A stretch of 59,417 nucleotides of DNA from Bacteroidota bacterium (GTDB lineage Bacteria > Bacteroidota > Ignavibacteria > Kryptoniales > JAKASW01): NCBI GenBank assembly GCA_021811615.1, contig JAJZNW010000141.1, positions 1-59,417 on the forward strand. The letters run 5' to 3'. How positions within the stretch are numbered: position 1 is the first letter of the stretch; every line of letters starts with the position of its first letter. Shown here one piece after another: positions 1 to 7,885 of the stretch. The notes beneath the pieces are model-generated. The model made no database searches and was not told where the DNA came from. It saw nothing but the letters and a program-made list of their open reading frames with translations. A program made the position numbers and the translations under genes.

Positions 1-38
1 TTCCGATCTAATAGAAACAAGACAGTTTACCTTGGCAC

Positions 39-3000
39 TCACTTCAACAGCATGAGCTTCCTGATCGCCACAAATCGTTGCCCGTCCTTCCCTTCCGCGA
101 CGAGCCTGTAGAAATAGACTCCGCTGGCGAACCTGTCCATGTTAATACTCTTATCGTATCTACCCGCATCCATCATTCCATAATTCGAATATTCCACTTC
201 TTGTCCGAGTACGTTGTATATCGACAGAGTTACGTTCGACTGTTCCTTGAGATCGAAGCGTATTGTCGTGCTCGGATTGAATGGGTTCGGATAGTTTTGA
301 TACAAGGCGTATGCAGCAGGTACATTTACCGTAACTGACATTGTGCTTAGGACTCTGACGGCGCCATTAGTTGAGACTTCCTCGATCTTGTAAGTGTAGG
401 TCTGTCCCGAGATAACCTGGTTGTCAGTGAAGTCATAGCCTCTTCCGGTGCTGCTCGTGCCGAGGCCGCGGAGGCTGCGATCTGTCTTGTAGCTCGCAAT
501 GATTTGCCATGCATGCGTGTTCCGTGTTCCTTGTTCCTCTCTTAGAATATCAAAGCCTGCAGTATTCACTTCGGTTTGTGATTTCCACGACAAAGTCACC
601 GCCCCTGCGTTCGACGTTGCAACGAAATCTGTAGCGGCGACCGGCAAGGAGTAATCGGTAGCCTGGACGACATTGAACGTGTAGGCAGTAATGCGGCCGA
701 TAATTGGAGAAGACTGGGCTCCCCCCATGATGGAAGTTCCCTGGCTACCGTCAGTAGCGAAGGCATAAAGGATATGGGTACCCAGTGAGAGTGAGCCCGT
801 GGTCGCTGAATAACTCCCTCCGGAATTGGATGCCGGAAGCCACGCATTTCCCCATGTATCTACAGCGTAGTAGACATCGTCTATCGGTGGAGCCGTTGGT
901 GTGTAGCTGCTCGAAGCCGTGAAATCGAAAGTAGGGGTCGTGCTCGCCGTAGTGTTGTTCGTCAACGGGGTAATGCTGGTATTCAGTGGAATCGACTGAA
1001 AGTTCTCTTCGCTCACGACGGTCAGGTTGTTGCTCTTCTCATTTGCCACATAAACCTTGTCAGTAGCAGGATTCACCGCTACGGCGAATGGGAGTCTCCC
1101 TGCGGACAAAGCAGTAGTGCCATTCGTGACTCCGTCAATAGCCGTGACATTGATCAGGTTCGCGACGTAAATCTTGTCTGTGGCCGGATCCAGTGCTATG
1201 GCAGATGGAGCTTCCCCTGACGGTATGAGCGTCGTGTCGTTCGTCGCGCCGTCGATGACCGTCACATTACTACTCCCCTGGTTCACAACATAGATCTTGT
1301 CCGTAACGGGGTCGACTGCGATGGCATATGGACTCGCCCCGCCTTCGACGAGCGTCGTAGCGTTCGTTGCTCCGTCGATGACTGAAATATTATTGCTGGC
1401 CTCATTGGCTACATAGATTTTGTCCGTGGTCGGGTCCACCGCAACGGCGTATGGGCTTGAGCCGACAGTCACCAGTGTTGTGTCTTCGGTCGCGCCGTCG
1501 ATTACCGTGACATTATTACTCCCTTCGTTCGCAACATAGATCTTGTCTGTAACGGGGTCCACCGCGACGGCATAAGGACTGGCTCCGGCCGGAACCAACG
1601 TCGTATCATTTGTCGCGCCATCTATGACTGTAACCGTACCGGTCCCTTTGTTTGCGACATAGATTTTGTTTGTAACCGGGTTCACTGCGATGTCAAAAGG
1701 ATCCCCGCCTGCCGGTACGAGCGTCGTGTCTCCGGTCGCGCCGTCGATGACCGTGACATTACTGCTGCTCGAGTTGGCGACATAGATCTTGTCGGTGACA
1801 GTGTTAACCGCGATCGCTTCCGGTGCGGTTCCGGCAGGTATCAGCGTGGTGTCATTGGTCGCACCGTCGAGTACCGTGACCGTGTTGCCGGTGTTATTCG
1901 CGACATACACTTTATCCGTGACGGGGTTCGCCGCCACGGCATACGGAAATCCACCCGCAGGCACGAGCGTTGTGTCATTCGTCGCACCGTCGATGACTGT
2001 GACATTATTGCTGCCGGGATTCGCAACATAGATTCTATCCGTGACCGGGTTCACAGCTATGGCCTGAGGGTGGGCACCGGCAGTCAACGTGTCGGTCGTA
2101 TTCGTGGCGGCATCGATGACCATAACGCTGCTGTTATTGTAACCGGCAACATAAATCATGTCGGTAACAGGATCCACCGCGATGGCTGAAGGGGATGTCC
2201 CGGCGTAATCCGTCACGGTGCTGGTGCCTGTTGCCGCATTGTAGGCGGCCACAGCGTTATTGGTGTTGTACACCACATACATCATATTGGTAACGGGGTT
2301 CACAGTTATCGCATTCCCCCCTACGGATAATGTTGCCGTAGTATCGGTTGCGCCGTAGATAGCGGTAACCGTGTTGTTGCCGTCGTTTGCCACATAAACC
2401 TCGTTAGTCACCGGGTTCACAGCTATCGCTGACGGTTTGCTGCCGGCGGAGACGGTGGTTGTGGTGTCGGTAACCCCATCGATGACTGTGACATTATTGC
2501 TGCTGTAGTTGGCGACGTAGATCTTGTCCGTGACAGGGTCCACTGCAATGGCATTGGGAGAAGTTCCGGCAGTCACAAGCGTTGTGTCATTCGTAGCCCC
2601 GTCGATGACTGTGACATTATCGCTGTTGTAGTTCGCGACATAAATCTTGTCTGTGGCCGGGTCCAGTGCAATTGCAGCGGGCCCTGACCCCGAAGGTACG
2701 AGCGTCGTGTCGTTGGTCGCGCCATCGATTACTGTGACGTTGTTGCTGTTGAAGTTGGTTACGTAGATCGTATTCGTGACAGGGTCCACTGCTATTGCAT
2801 TTGGAGAAGTCCCGGCAGCCACGATGGATGTGTCATTAGTGGCACCATCGATGACTGTCACTTTATTTCCACTGAAGTCGGCCACATAAATCCTGTCTGT
2901 AACGGGGTTAACCGCTATGGCGTAAGGATTTCCGGCAGCTATGGTACTTGTGACTGTCTGGGCAAAAGCGCGAGCGCCCATTGAAAGAACAATCGCAAGC

Positions 3001-3056
3001 ATCAAAGCAACTGCTTCAGCTGCGTTCACTCTGGACTTCTGTATATTTCGTATCAT
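39..3056 (-). CDS. Secreted YVTN beta-propeller repeat protein with T9SS sorting domain
   Basis: 1005 residues. An N-terminal signal peptide (about 1-33, ending ARAFAQ) precedes about 16 tandem repeats of roughly 41 residues (about 35-682). Each repeat has the pattern IAVDPVTDKIYVAN..VTVIDG, the YVTN/NHL-like blade. A linker follows, then a fibronectin-like stretch (about 800-900), and the last ~80 residues are a T9SS type A sorting domain with NYPNPFNPSTT and a terminal KLMLLK. The protein is therefore inferred to be exported across the inner membrane by Sec, across the outer membrane by T9SS, and displayed or released at the surface. Sixteen blades suggest two propellers or an extended solenoid, probably for adhesion or binding; no catalytic motif is visible. 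A purine-rich ribosome site (GAAGGAAG) precedes the ATG. The substrate is unknown. Confidence 0.9.
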   Translation of the reverse strand: MIRNIQKSRVNAAEAVALMLAIVLSMGARAFAQTVTSTIAAGNPYAIAVNPVTDRIYVADFSGNKVTVIDGATNDTSIVAAGTSPNAIAVDPVTNTIYVTNFNSNNVTVIDGATNDTTLVPSGSGPAAIALDPATDKIYVANYNSDNVTVIDGATNDTTLVTAGTSPNAIAVDPVTDKIYVANYSSNNVTVIDGVTDTTTTVSAGSKPSAIAVNPVTNEVYVANDGNNTVTAIYGATDTTATLSVGGNAITVNPVTNMMYVVYNTNNAVAAYNAATGTSTVTDYAGTSPSAIAVDPVTDMIYVAGYNNSSVMVIDAATNTTDTLTAGAHPQAIAVNPVTDRIYVANPGSNNVTVIDGATNDTTLVPAGGFPYAVAANPVTDKVYVANNTGNTVTVLDGATNDTTLIPAGTAPEAIAVNTVTDKIYVANSSSSNVTVIDGATGDTTLVPAGGDPFDIAVNPVTNKIYVANKGTGTVTVIDGATNDTTLVPAGASPYAVAVDPVTDKIYVANEGSNNVTVIDGATEDTTLVTVGSSPYAVAVDPTTDKIYVANEASNNISVIDGATNATTLVEGGASPYAIAVDPVTDKIYVVNQGSSNVTVIDGATNDTTLIPSGEAPSAIALDPATDKIYVANLINVTAIDGVTNGTTALSAGRLPFAVAVNPATDKVYVANEKSNNLTVVSEENFQSIPLNTSITPLTNNTTASTTPTFDFTASSSYTPTAPPIDDVYYAVDTWGNAWLPASNSGGSYSATTGSLSLGTHILYAFATDGSQGTSIMGGAQSSPIIGRITAYTFNVVQATDYSLPVAATDFVATSNAGAVTLSWKSQTEVNTAGFDILREEQGTRNTHAWQIIASYKTDRSLRGLGTSSTGRGYDFTDNQVISGQTYTYKIEEVSTNGAVRVLSTMSVTVNVPAAYALYQNYPNPFNPSTTIRFDLKEQSNVTLSIYNVLGQEVEYSNYGMMDAGRYDKSINMDRFASGVYFYRLVAEGKDGQRFVAIRKLMLLK
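1010..2950 (-). repeat. Tandem ~123-bp coding repeats of the YVTN propeller
   Basis: About 16 head-to-tail copies of a ~123-bp unit within the secreted propeller gene. Neighbouring units are highly similar at the DNA level; the segment encoding VTVIDGATNDTTL recurs nearly unchanged. This suggests expansion by duplication or recombination. Copies near 2150-2440 are the most diverged and lack the full VTVIDG core. Confidence 0.85.
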
Positions 3057-3111
3057 GTTTCTTCCTTCGCTTTGTCGTTTAAGGCAATTACGGGATCATT
3101 CACCGCTCTTT

Positions 3112-3468
3112 TTACAATTTGTCGCTTGCCCGCTTTATCGCTTCTTCTATCCCGCCCAGGTCGTCCTTCAGCACGTAGCCGTCGGCGTGAACTTCATTTG
3201 CGCGGCGGCGGTATATCTTGTCGTCGAACTGCGTCACGATGATAACATGCGCCTCCGGGAAGCGTTCTTTAAGTTGTTCCACGGCAGCAATCCCATTGAC
3301 CCCCCTCAACTGAATATCCATAAGTACCCAATCCGGTTTGTGCCGGCCATACGACTCGATTATCGTTTCGGCATCTTCGAATTCAAAGACATCATCGTTA
3401 TCATCGGCTATCATCGCGCGTATCATCGTCCTCATTCCTTCGCTGTCATCCACGATGAAATATTTCAT
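3112..3468 (-). CDS. Stand-alone response-regulator receiver domain
   Basis: 118 residues, a single CheY-like receiver with no output domain. The acidic pair is at D7/D8, the phospho-acceptor is D51 (in VLMDIQ), the switch Thr lies in IIVTQFDD, and the conserved Lys in YVLKDD. The reading frame stays open upstream to 3570, but the start at 3468 is preferred: GGAAGA lies just upstream, and the upstream residues do not resemble a receiver. It lies 173 bases downstream of the LuxR-type regulator and its kinase on the same strand, so it may be a second phosphorylation target of that kinase or a phosphate sink. Sequence style (VLKDD after the switch region) is closer to NarL-type receivers than to chemotaxis CheY, which suggests loss of an HTH domain. 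Confidence 0.8.
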   Translation of the reverse strand: MKYFIVDDSEGMRTMIRAMIADDNDDVFEFEDAETIIESYGRHKPDWVLMDIQLRGVNGIAAVEQLKERFPEAHVIIVTQFDDKIYRRRANEVHADGYVLKDDLGGIEEAIKRASDKL

Positions 3469-3641
3469 AAAGATCTTCCAAGAGCCAATTGAACCCAACG
3501 AAAGGAATATGGGGAGAAAGATCGGCGGAAGGATGAGCAAAGACGCACGTTTTATCGTGCGTTCACTCACGATTTAAGGAGTTGTTGAACCGGAGCGGAT
3601 TTCTAATTCACGGGGTTCAGTAGGTACGGAGCCGACAGGAT

Positions 3642-4301
3642 TCAAATCTCAGGGAGCAGGGCTTTGTTCTGAATGGCGAATTTCAGGAGAGAATTGGTGC
3701 CGGAAACGTTTAGTTTGCCGGCAATGTTAACGCGGTGATTCTCCACGGTTCGTTTACTTATGAACAGAATATCGGCAATTTCCTGGTTGGTTTTCAGAGT
3801 GGCGATGAGAGCCAGCACTTTCAATTCCATCGGTGTGAGGGTCGAGATGATAGAGGCCGGTTTGCTGCCGGATCTGTTTTTTGCAGGGAGCAATAAACCG
3901 CCGAGTTCCGGGCTGAGGTAATACTTGTCGTTAAGGACAGCGGTTACAGCGTTGACTATCTCCGTCTCGGCGGCGTCTTTCAGGACATATCCGGCGGCAC
4001 CGTATTCCATAGCCTGGAGGAACATCGCCTCGTCATTGTACATAGTCAGCAGGATTATTCTGGTTTCAGTTTTCGACTTGAGCCTTCGTGTGACATTCAA
4101 CCCGTTGATGCCCGGCATCTGGATGTCGAGGATAGCGACGTGAGGTCTCATCTCTTCGATCAGGCGGAGCGCTGTTTGTCCATCGCCGGCCTCTGCGAGT
4201 AGCTCCAGGTGCGGCACTTTCTCGATGAGCCTCTTCACCCCGGCCCTGAAGAGGGGATGATCGTCGGCGATTATCAGACTGGACCTTTCAACCACGTTCA
4301 T
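3642..4301 (-). CDS. LuxR/NarL-family response regulator
   Basis: 219 residues. The receiver domain (about 7-125) has acidic D13/D14, phospho-acceptor D59 (in AILDIQMPG) and the KD pair in YVLKDA. A LuxR-type helix-turn-helix lies at about 152-210 (LTPMELKVLALI, then EIADILFISKRTVENHR). It is a DNA-binding transcription regulator controlled by phosphorylation. Its ATG overlaps the stop of the upstream propeller kinase by 4 bases, so the two are translationally coupled and form a cognate two-component pair. Targets cannot be read from the sequence; the flanking T9SS cargo genes are candidates by proximity only. Confidence 0.93.
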   Translation of the reverse strand: MNVVERSSLIIADDHPLFRAGVKRLIEKVPHLELLAEAGDGQTALRLIEEMRPHVAILDIQMPGINGLNVTRRLKSKTETRIILLTMYNDEAMFLQAMEYGAAGYVLKDAAETEIVNAVTAVLNDKYYLSPELGGLLLPAKNRSGSKPASIISTLTPMELKVLALIATLKTNQEIADILFISKRTVENHRVNIAGKLNVSGTNSLLKFAIQNKALLPEI

Positions 4302-7300
4302 ATCTCCCTGTCGACCGGGACAACAAGTCTCAGAATCGTTCCGCGATCGGGACCGGTGCTGAAGGAGATCTGTCCGCCGAGAATTTGGGCGCGTTCCCGC
4401 ATCCCGACTATTCCGAGGCAGCCTTCCTTCCCGTTCAGGTACTCCTCATCTATCCCCGTGCCGTCGTCCTCGATGGAGAGGACAATCCTGTCTTTGAGTT
4501 TCCTGACTACAACGGAAGCGCGATCAGCGTTCGAGTGTTTTATCACGTTATTCAGACCCTCCTGTACGATTCTGAAGAAGTTTATCTGGCTGTCGGCCGG
4601 GACAAGCCCGTCGACATTTTCGATGTCCGACACGATTTCGATATTCGTAGAGCCTGCAACTGTATCGATCACGGACTCAATTGCAAGCGTCAGTCCCAAC
4701 TGGTCCAGGTGATGCGGCCGTAGATTCTGGGAGATGTCGCGGACCTCCTGTATGGAACTGGACACCACGCCGGTCACATCGTCGAACAGTGCCCTGATCT
4801 CGTCGGTTCCCGCGATGCGTTTCGCGCCGCCCAGCAGTTTGTTTTTTATGATGAGAAGATTCTGGCCGAGGCTGTCATGAAGCTCGACGGCGATGCGCCT
4901 TCTTTCATTTTCCTGGGACTCGATCAATTGCCTGGAGAACAACTGTTGACGCAGGCCATCCCTCTTCAGTCTCGAGACGCGTATGACATAGGCGATCGAT
5001 CCGAGAGCGATGAGACCGATTATCAACATTCCCCTGAACCACCATGTCATCCAGAAAGGGGGAAGTACATGGATCAGCAGGCGTACTTCGCGGCCGCTCC
5101 ACTTCCCCGCGCTGTTGGTGCCCCTCGCGATGAAAATATATTTTCCAGGATCGAGATTGGTGTAAGTCACACTGCGCGATGTGCCGCATCGGATGAAGCG
5201 CGGGTCGAAGCCAACCAGCCTGTATTCGTACATATTTTTCCAGGGCGCGGTGAAATCGAGGGAGGCGAATCGCAGCGACAAAACATTTTGGCGGTAGTCC
5301 AGGGCGATGCTCCTGGTTTCATGAACGGATTGGCTGAGAATTGCTGGTGTGCCTCCGACAGCGAGAGGTTTGTTGAACAGGTAAATCCCCGTAATGACGA
5401 CGGGCGGATCGTAATTATCGTGCCTTTCCCTGCCGGGCCAGAACGCATCGAAGCCGTAAATTCCTCCGAAGAAGAATTCCCCTTCGGGGCTTTTGAAGTA
5501 CGCGCCGGAATTGTATTCGTCTCCCTGCAGGCCGTTGGCATGCGTATAGCAGACCACCTGCCTGGAGACAGGATTGAATTTTGCCAGGCCGTTATTTGTG
5601 CTGATCCATAGGTTCCCTTCGGCGTCGCTGAGGACTCCGTAAACCACGTTGTCCGGGAGTCCGTCGGATTCAGTGAAGGAGGTGACCACTCCCGTGCGGA
5701 TGTCGAGACGGGCGAGCCCCGCGCCATCGGTGCCGATCCAGAGGTAACGGGAGGGCTCCGACGGGTCCGGACATATCGACAGGGTTGCGTCCCGATCCAT
5801 GTATCGCCGGAATGTTTTTGTGGTCGTGTTGAATCGCCATAACCCATTTAGTGAAGTAAGCCAGATGGAGCCGCCTGGAGGCTCGCAGACCGATGTAGGA
5901 GGCGGATCGTTGGTCGCGTCGGAAGTCTTGTTGAAATAGTAGCGTGACCAGGCGCCCGATTTGCCATTAAGCCGGTTCAAGACACCCGGAGTAACTGCCC
6001 AGATTGTACCGTGAGGGTCCAGGAAAACGGCAGAGGCGATCGAGGAAGCGAGGCTGGAAGGGTCACCCGGTCGATGACGAAAATACCTGACAGCGCCACT
6101 TCGAGGAGAGAGGGATGCAACTCCATAGTCACTGGCGAACCACAGTCTTCCGCTGGAGTCCTGGACGATGCTTCTCACCGGGTCGATCATTTTTGACTTG
6201 AACTTCCTGAAAGAATTCAGCGCAGGGTTTGCGACGAACAGCCCGCCGTAACTCCCGATCCAGAGACGCCCCCGGCTGTCCTGGAAAATGGACCGGATGC
6301 TCTCTCCGGGCCAACCGAGGCCGGACGCGGTCTTTTTCGTGAATGATTCGAAGTGTGTTGCGTTCGGGGTGTAGACGTATAACCCGTTGCCATTCGTACC
6401 GATCCAGACTGTGCCGCTTCGGTCGCACTTGATACAAATAGCGCCATCCTCGCCGCGTAGCATGAGGCGGCTTTTGTGATTCCTGAGATCGAGTCGGAAA
6501 ACGCTCGCGAATGTGCCGACCCATAAGTTTCCCTGGCTGTCCTCGCATATGGACCGGATGCCGGAAAGATCGCGGTCTTCGGGCCTATCATCCCTGAAAT
6601 ATGGAACGAACAAGTCCTTTCGACGGTTGAAATCGAACAACCCGACATTGGTTCCCGCCCAGATTCTCCCGGTGGAGTCCTGATAGAGGGATAGTACTAT
6701 GGGATTCGTTGTGCCCGGCGGAAGAAGGAAATGGTGAGACGCCAATATCATTTTGCCGTGGAGCGTTTCGAAAGAAAACACTCTGCCGGCCACGCCGGCC
6801 CAGAGTGAACCATCTTCATCCCTCAGCAAAGAGGAAACTACGTTGCTCCTGAGAGTTTTCGTGTTTGTGCTGTCCCATGTCGTCACTGAATATCTGAAGG
6901 AAATGTCGTCCCGGTTCGGCCGCACTCCTGTACGATTGCTGTCGATCGATACTTCTATGAGGCCATCGCCTGTGGTTCCGACCCAGATGTTACCGTTCGC
7001 ATCTTCTGTAATCGCGTTGATGCTGTAGGATCTTTGTGACGCTTTCAATATCCGCAGAGCACGGAAATTGTCGAGGCGGGGGTCATACAAATCGAGTTGG
7101 CCATACTCCGTCCCGACCCACATTCTTCCCTTCCTATCGCGGTACAGGACAGTGACAAAATCATTTGAGAGCGAAGAGGTGTCGTGAGAACTGTGGACGA
7201 AGGCTTTGAAGTGGTAACCATCGTACCTGTCGAGACCGTCTTTCGTGCCGAACCATAGGAAACCTGAGGTATCCTGGACAATCGCGTAGATCGAGCTTTG

Positions 7301-7429
7301 AGATAATCCGTCGTCTGCTGTGAGGTGACGGAAATATGACCCGGATGTCTGTGCACGAGCAATGCTCAGCGGCAGAAGGACTAAGAAGAAGATGATATAG
7401 GTCCGATGATTATCTGTCAGGAGTAACAT
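4298..7429 (-). CDS. Two-component-propeller sensor histidine kinase (HisKA_3 type)
   Basis: 1043 residues from the preferred ATG at 7429, which gives a clean signal peptide (MLLLTDNHR..., cut near ARAQ). The frame is open to 7486. About 13 repeats of the Reg_prop type (GxLWIGT..GL) form two predicted seven-bladed propellers (about 25-700). They are followed by a Y_Y_Y immunoglobulin-like domain, a transmembrane segment near 795-820, a HisKA_3 dimerisation domain with the phospho-acceptor His in RRRIAVELHDSLGQ, and a HATPase_c domain (NNVIKH, DDGTGI, GIVGMRERA). The periplasmic sensor half resembles that of Bacteroides hybrid systems for polysaccharide sensing. Here, however, the regulator is a separate gene coupled by a 4-base overlap. 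The ligand is unknown; a glycan is a family-based guess. Confidence 0.92.
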   Translation of the reverse strand: MLLLTDNHRTYIIFFLVLLPLSIARAQTSGSYFRHLTADDGLSQSSIYAIVQDTSGFLWFGTKDGLDRYDGYHFKAFVHSSHDTSSLSNDFVTVLYRDRKGRMWVGTEYGQLDLYDPRLDNFRALRILKASQRSYSINAITEDANGNIWVGTTGDGLIEVSIDSNRTGVRPNRDDISFRYSVTTWDSTNTKTLRSNVVSSLLRDEDGSLWAGVAGRVFSFETLHGKMILASHHFLLPPGTTNPIVLSLYQDSTGRIWAGTNVGLFDFNRRKDLFVPYFRDDRPEDRDLSGIRSICEDSQGNLWVGTFASVFRLDLRNHKSRLMLRGEDGAICIKCDRSGTVWIGTNGNGLYVYTPNATHFESFTKKTASGLGWPGESIRSIFQDSRGRLWIGSYGGLFVANPALNSFRKFKSKMIDPVRSIVQDSSGRLWFASDYGVASLSPRSGAVRYFRHRPGDPSSLASSIASAVFLDPHGTIWAVTPGVLNRLNGKSGAWSRYYFNKTSDATNDPPPTSVCEPPGGSIWLTSLNGLWRFNTTTKTFRRYMDRDATLSICPDPSEPSRYLWIGTDGAGLARLDIRTGVVTSFTESDGLPDNVVYGVLSDAEGNLWISTNNGLAKFNPVSRQVVCYTHANGLQGDEYNSGAYFKSPEGEFFFGGIYGFDAFWPGRERHDNYDPPVVITGIYLFNKPLAVGGTPAILSQSVHETRSIALDYRQNVLSLRFASLDFTAPWKNMYEYRLVGFDPRFIRCGTSRSVTYTNLDPGKYIFIARGTNSAGKWSGREVRLLIHVLPPFWMTWWFRGMLIIGLIALGSIAYVIRVSRLKRDGLRQQLFSRQLIESQENERRRIAVELHDSLGQNLLIIKNKLLGGAKRIAGTDEIRALFDDVTGVVSSSIQEVRDISQNLRPHHLDQLGLTLAIESVIDTVAGSTNIEIVSDIENVDGLVPADSQINFFRIVQEGLNNVIKHSNADRASVVVRKLKDRIVLSIEDDGTGIDEEYLNGKEGCLGIVGMRERAQILGGQISFSTGPDRGTILRLVVPVDREI

Positions 7430-7772
7430 TATGCTTGTGTCGTATTTGCTAGATTCTCCGTAAAAGGGGCACAATGTGATCGCCATCGTCTCTCACAGAG
7501 TGTGCTGTGCTGCTGATAGGACCCCGAACTGCAGTCATGTCGGCAAAGACTTCATTCCCGAACATTTCTGAAGCCCAAGAGGTTCCAGCGCCTCAGACGC
7601 GGCGGCATTCAGGAAGCTTCGTCTGTGGTCGTGTTGAGGGAGATCGAGCCGGTGGAATACCTGGACAATAGCTCTGCGTGAATGAGTGAACCTGTGGGCA
7701 AGTATATTCTGTTGTGCCGCTATCCTCTAAGCATTACCCATAGCGAATGGAAGGACTGGAGGATTGGAGACG
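7430..7772. other. Non-coding interval upstream of the propeller kinase
   Basis: No convincing gene in this stretch. It must contain the promoter of the kinase/regulator pair (transcribed leftward). Several short frames exist but none has a family signature or a good ribosome site. The right-hand part of the same gap carries two hairpins, listed separately. Confidence 0.5.
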
Positions 7773-7805
7773 CACGTGGACTCTTCGCTTGGAAGAGTCC
7801 ACGTG
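7773..7805. repeat. Perfect 14-bp inverted repeat with 5-base loop
   Basis: Left arm 7773-7786 (CACGTGGACTCTTC) and right arm 7792-7805 are exact reverse complements around GCTTG. Neither side has a run of T, so it is not a classical rho-independent terminator. It lies just beyond the terminator of the beta-helix gene and 343 bases upstream of the kinase start. It could be a backup terminator, an operator-like dyad or a structured RNA element. Confidence 0.75.
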
Positions 7806-7817
7806 GGTTCATCAATG

Positions 7818-7854
7818 AAAAAGCCTCGGAGGGAGATCGCTCTGCCTCCGGGGC
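7818..7854 (-). terminator. Rho-independent terminator of the beta-helix T9SS gene
   Basis: On the minus strand a 10-bp GC-rich stem (arms 7845-7854 and 7823-7832, one G-T wobble, 12-base loop) is followed directly by five T (7822-7818). It starts about 30 bases past the stop of the gene ending at 7886. Confidence 0.85.
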
Positions 7855-7885
7855 TGAACAGTCTAGGATCGGTTTAACTCATAGA

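Noticed and set aside
1010..2950. Regular ~123-bp repeats considered as a CRISPR or satellite
   Set aside because: The units are in frame, encode YVTN blades and vary mostly by codon; there are no spacers.
4877..5611. 244-codon plus-strand frame
   Set aside because: Antisense to the propeller histidine kinase; no domain signature.
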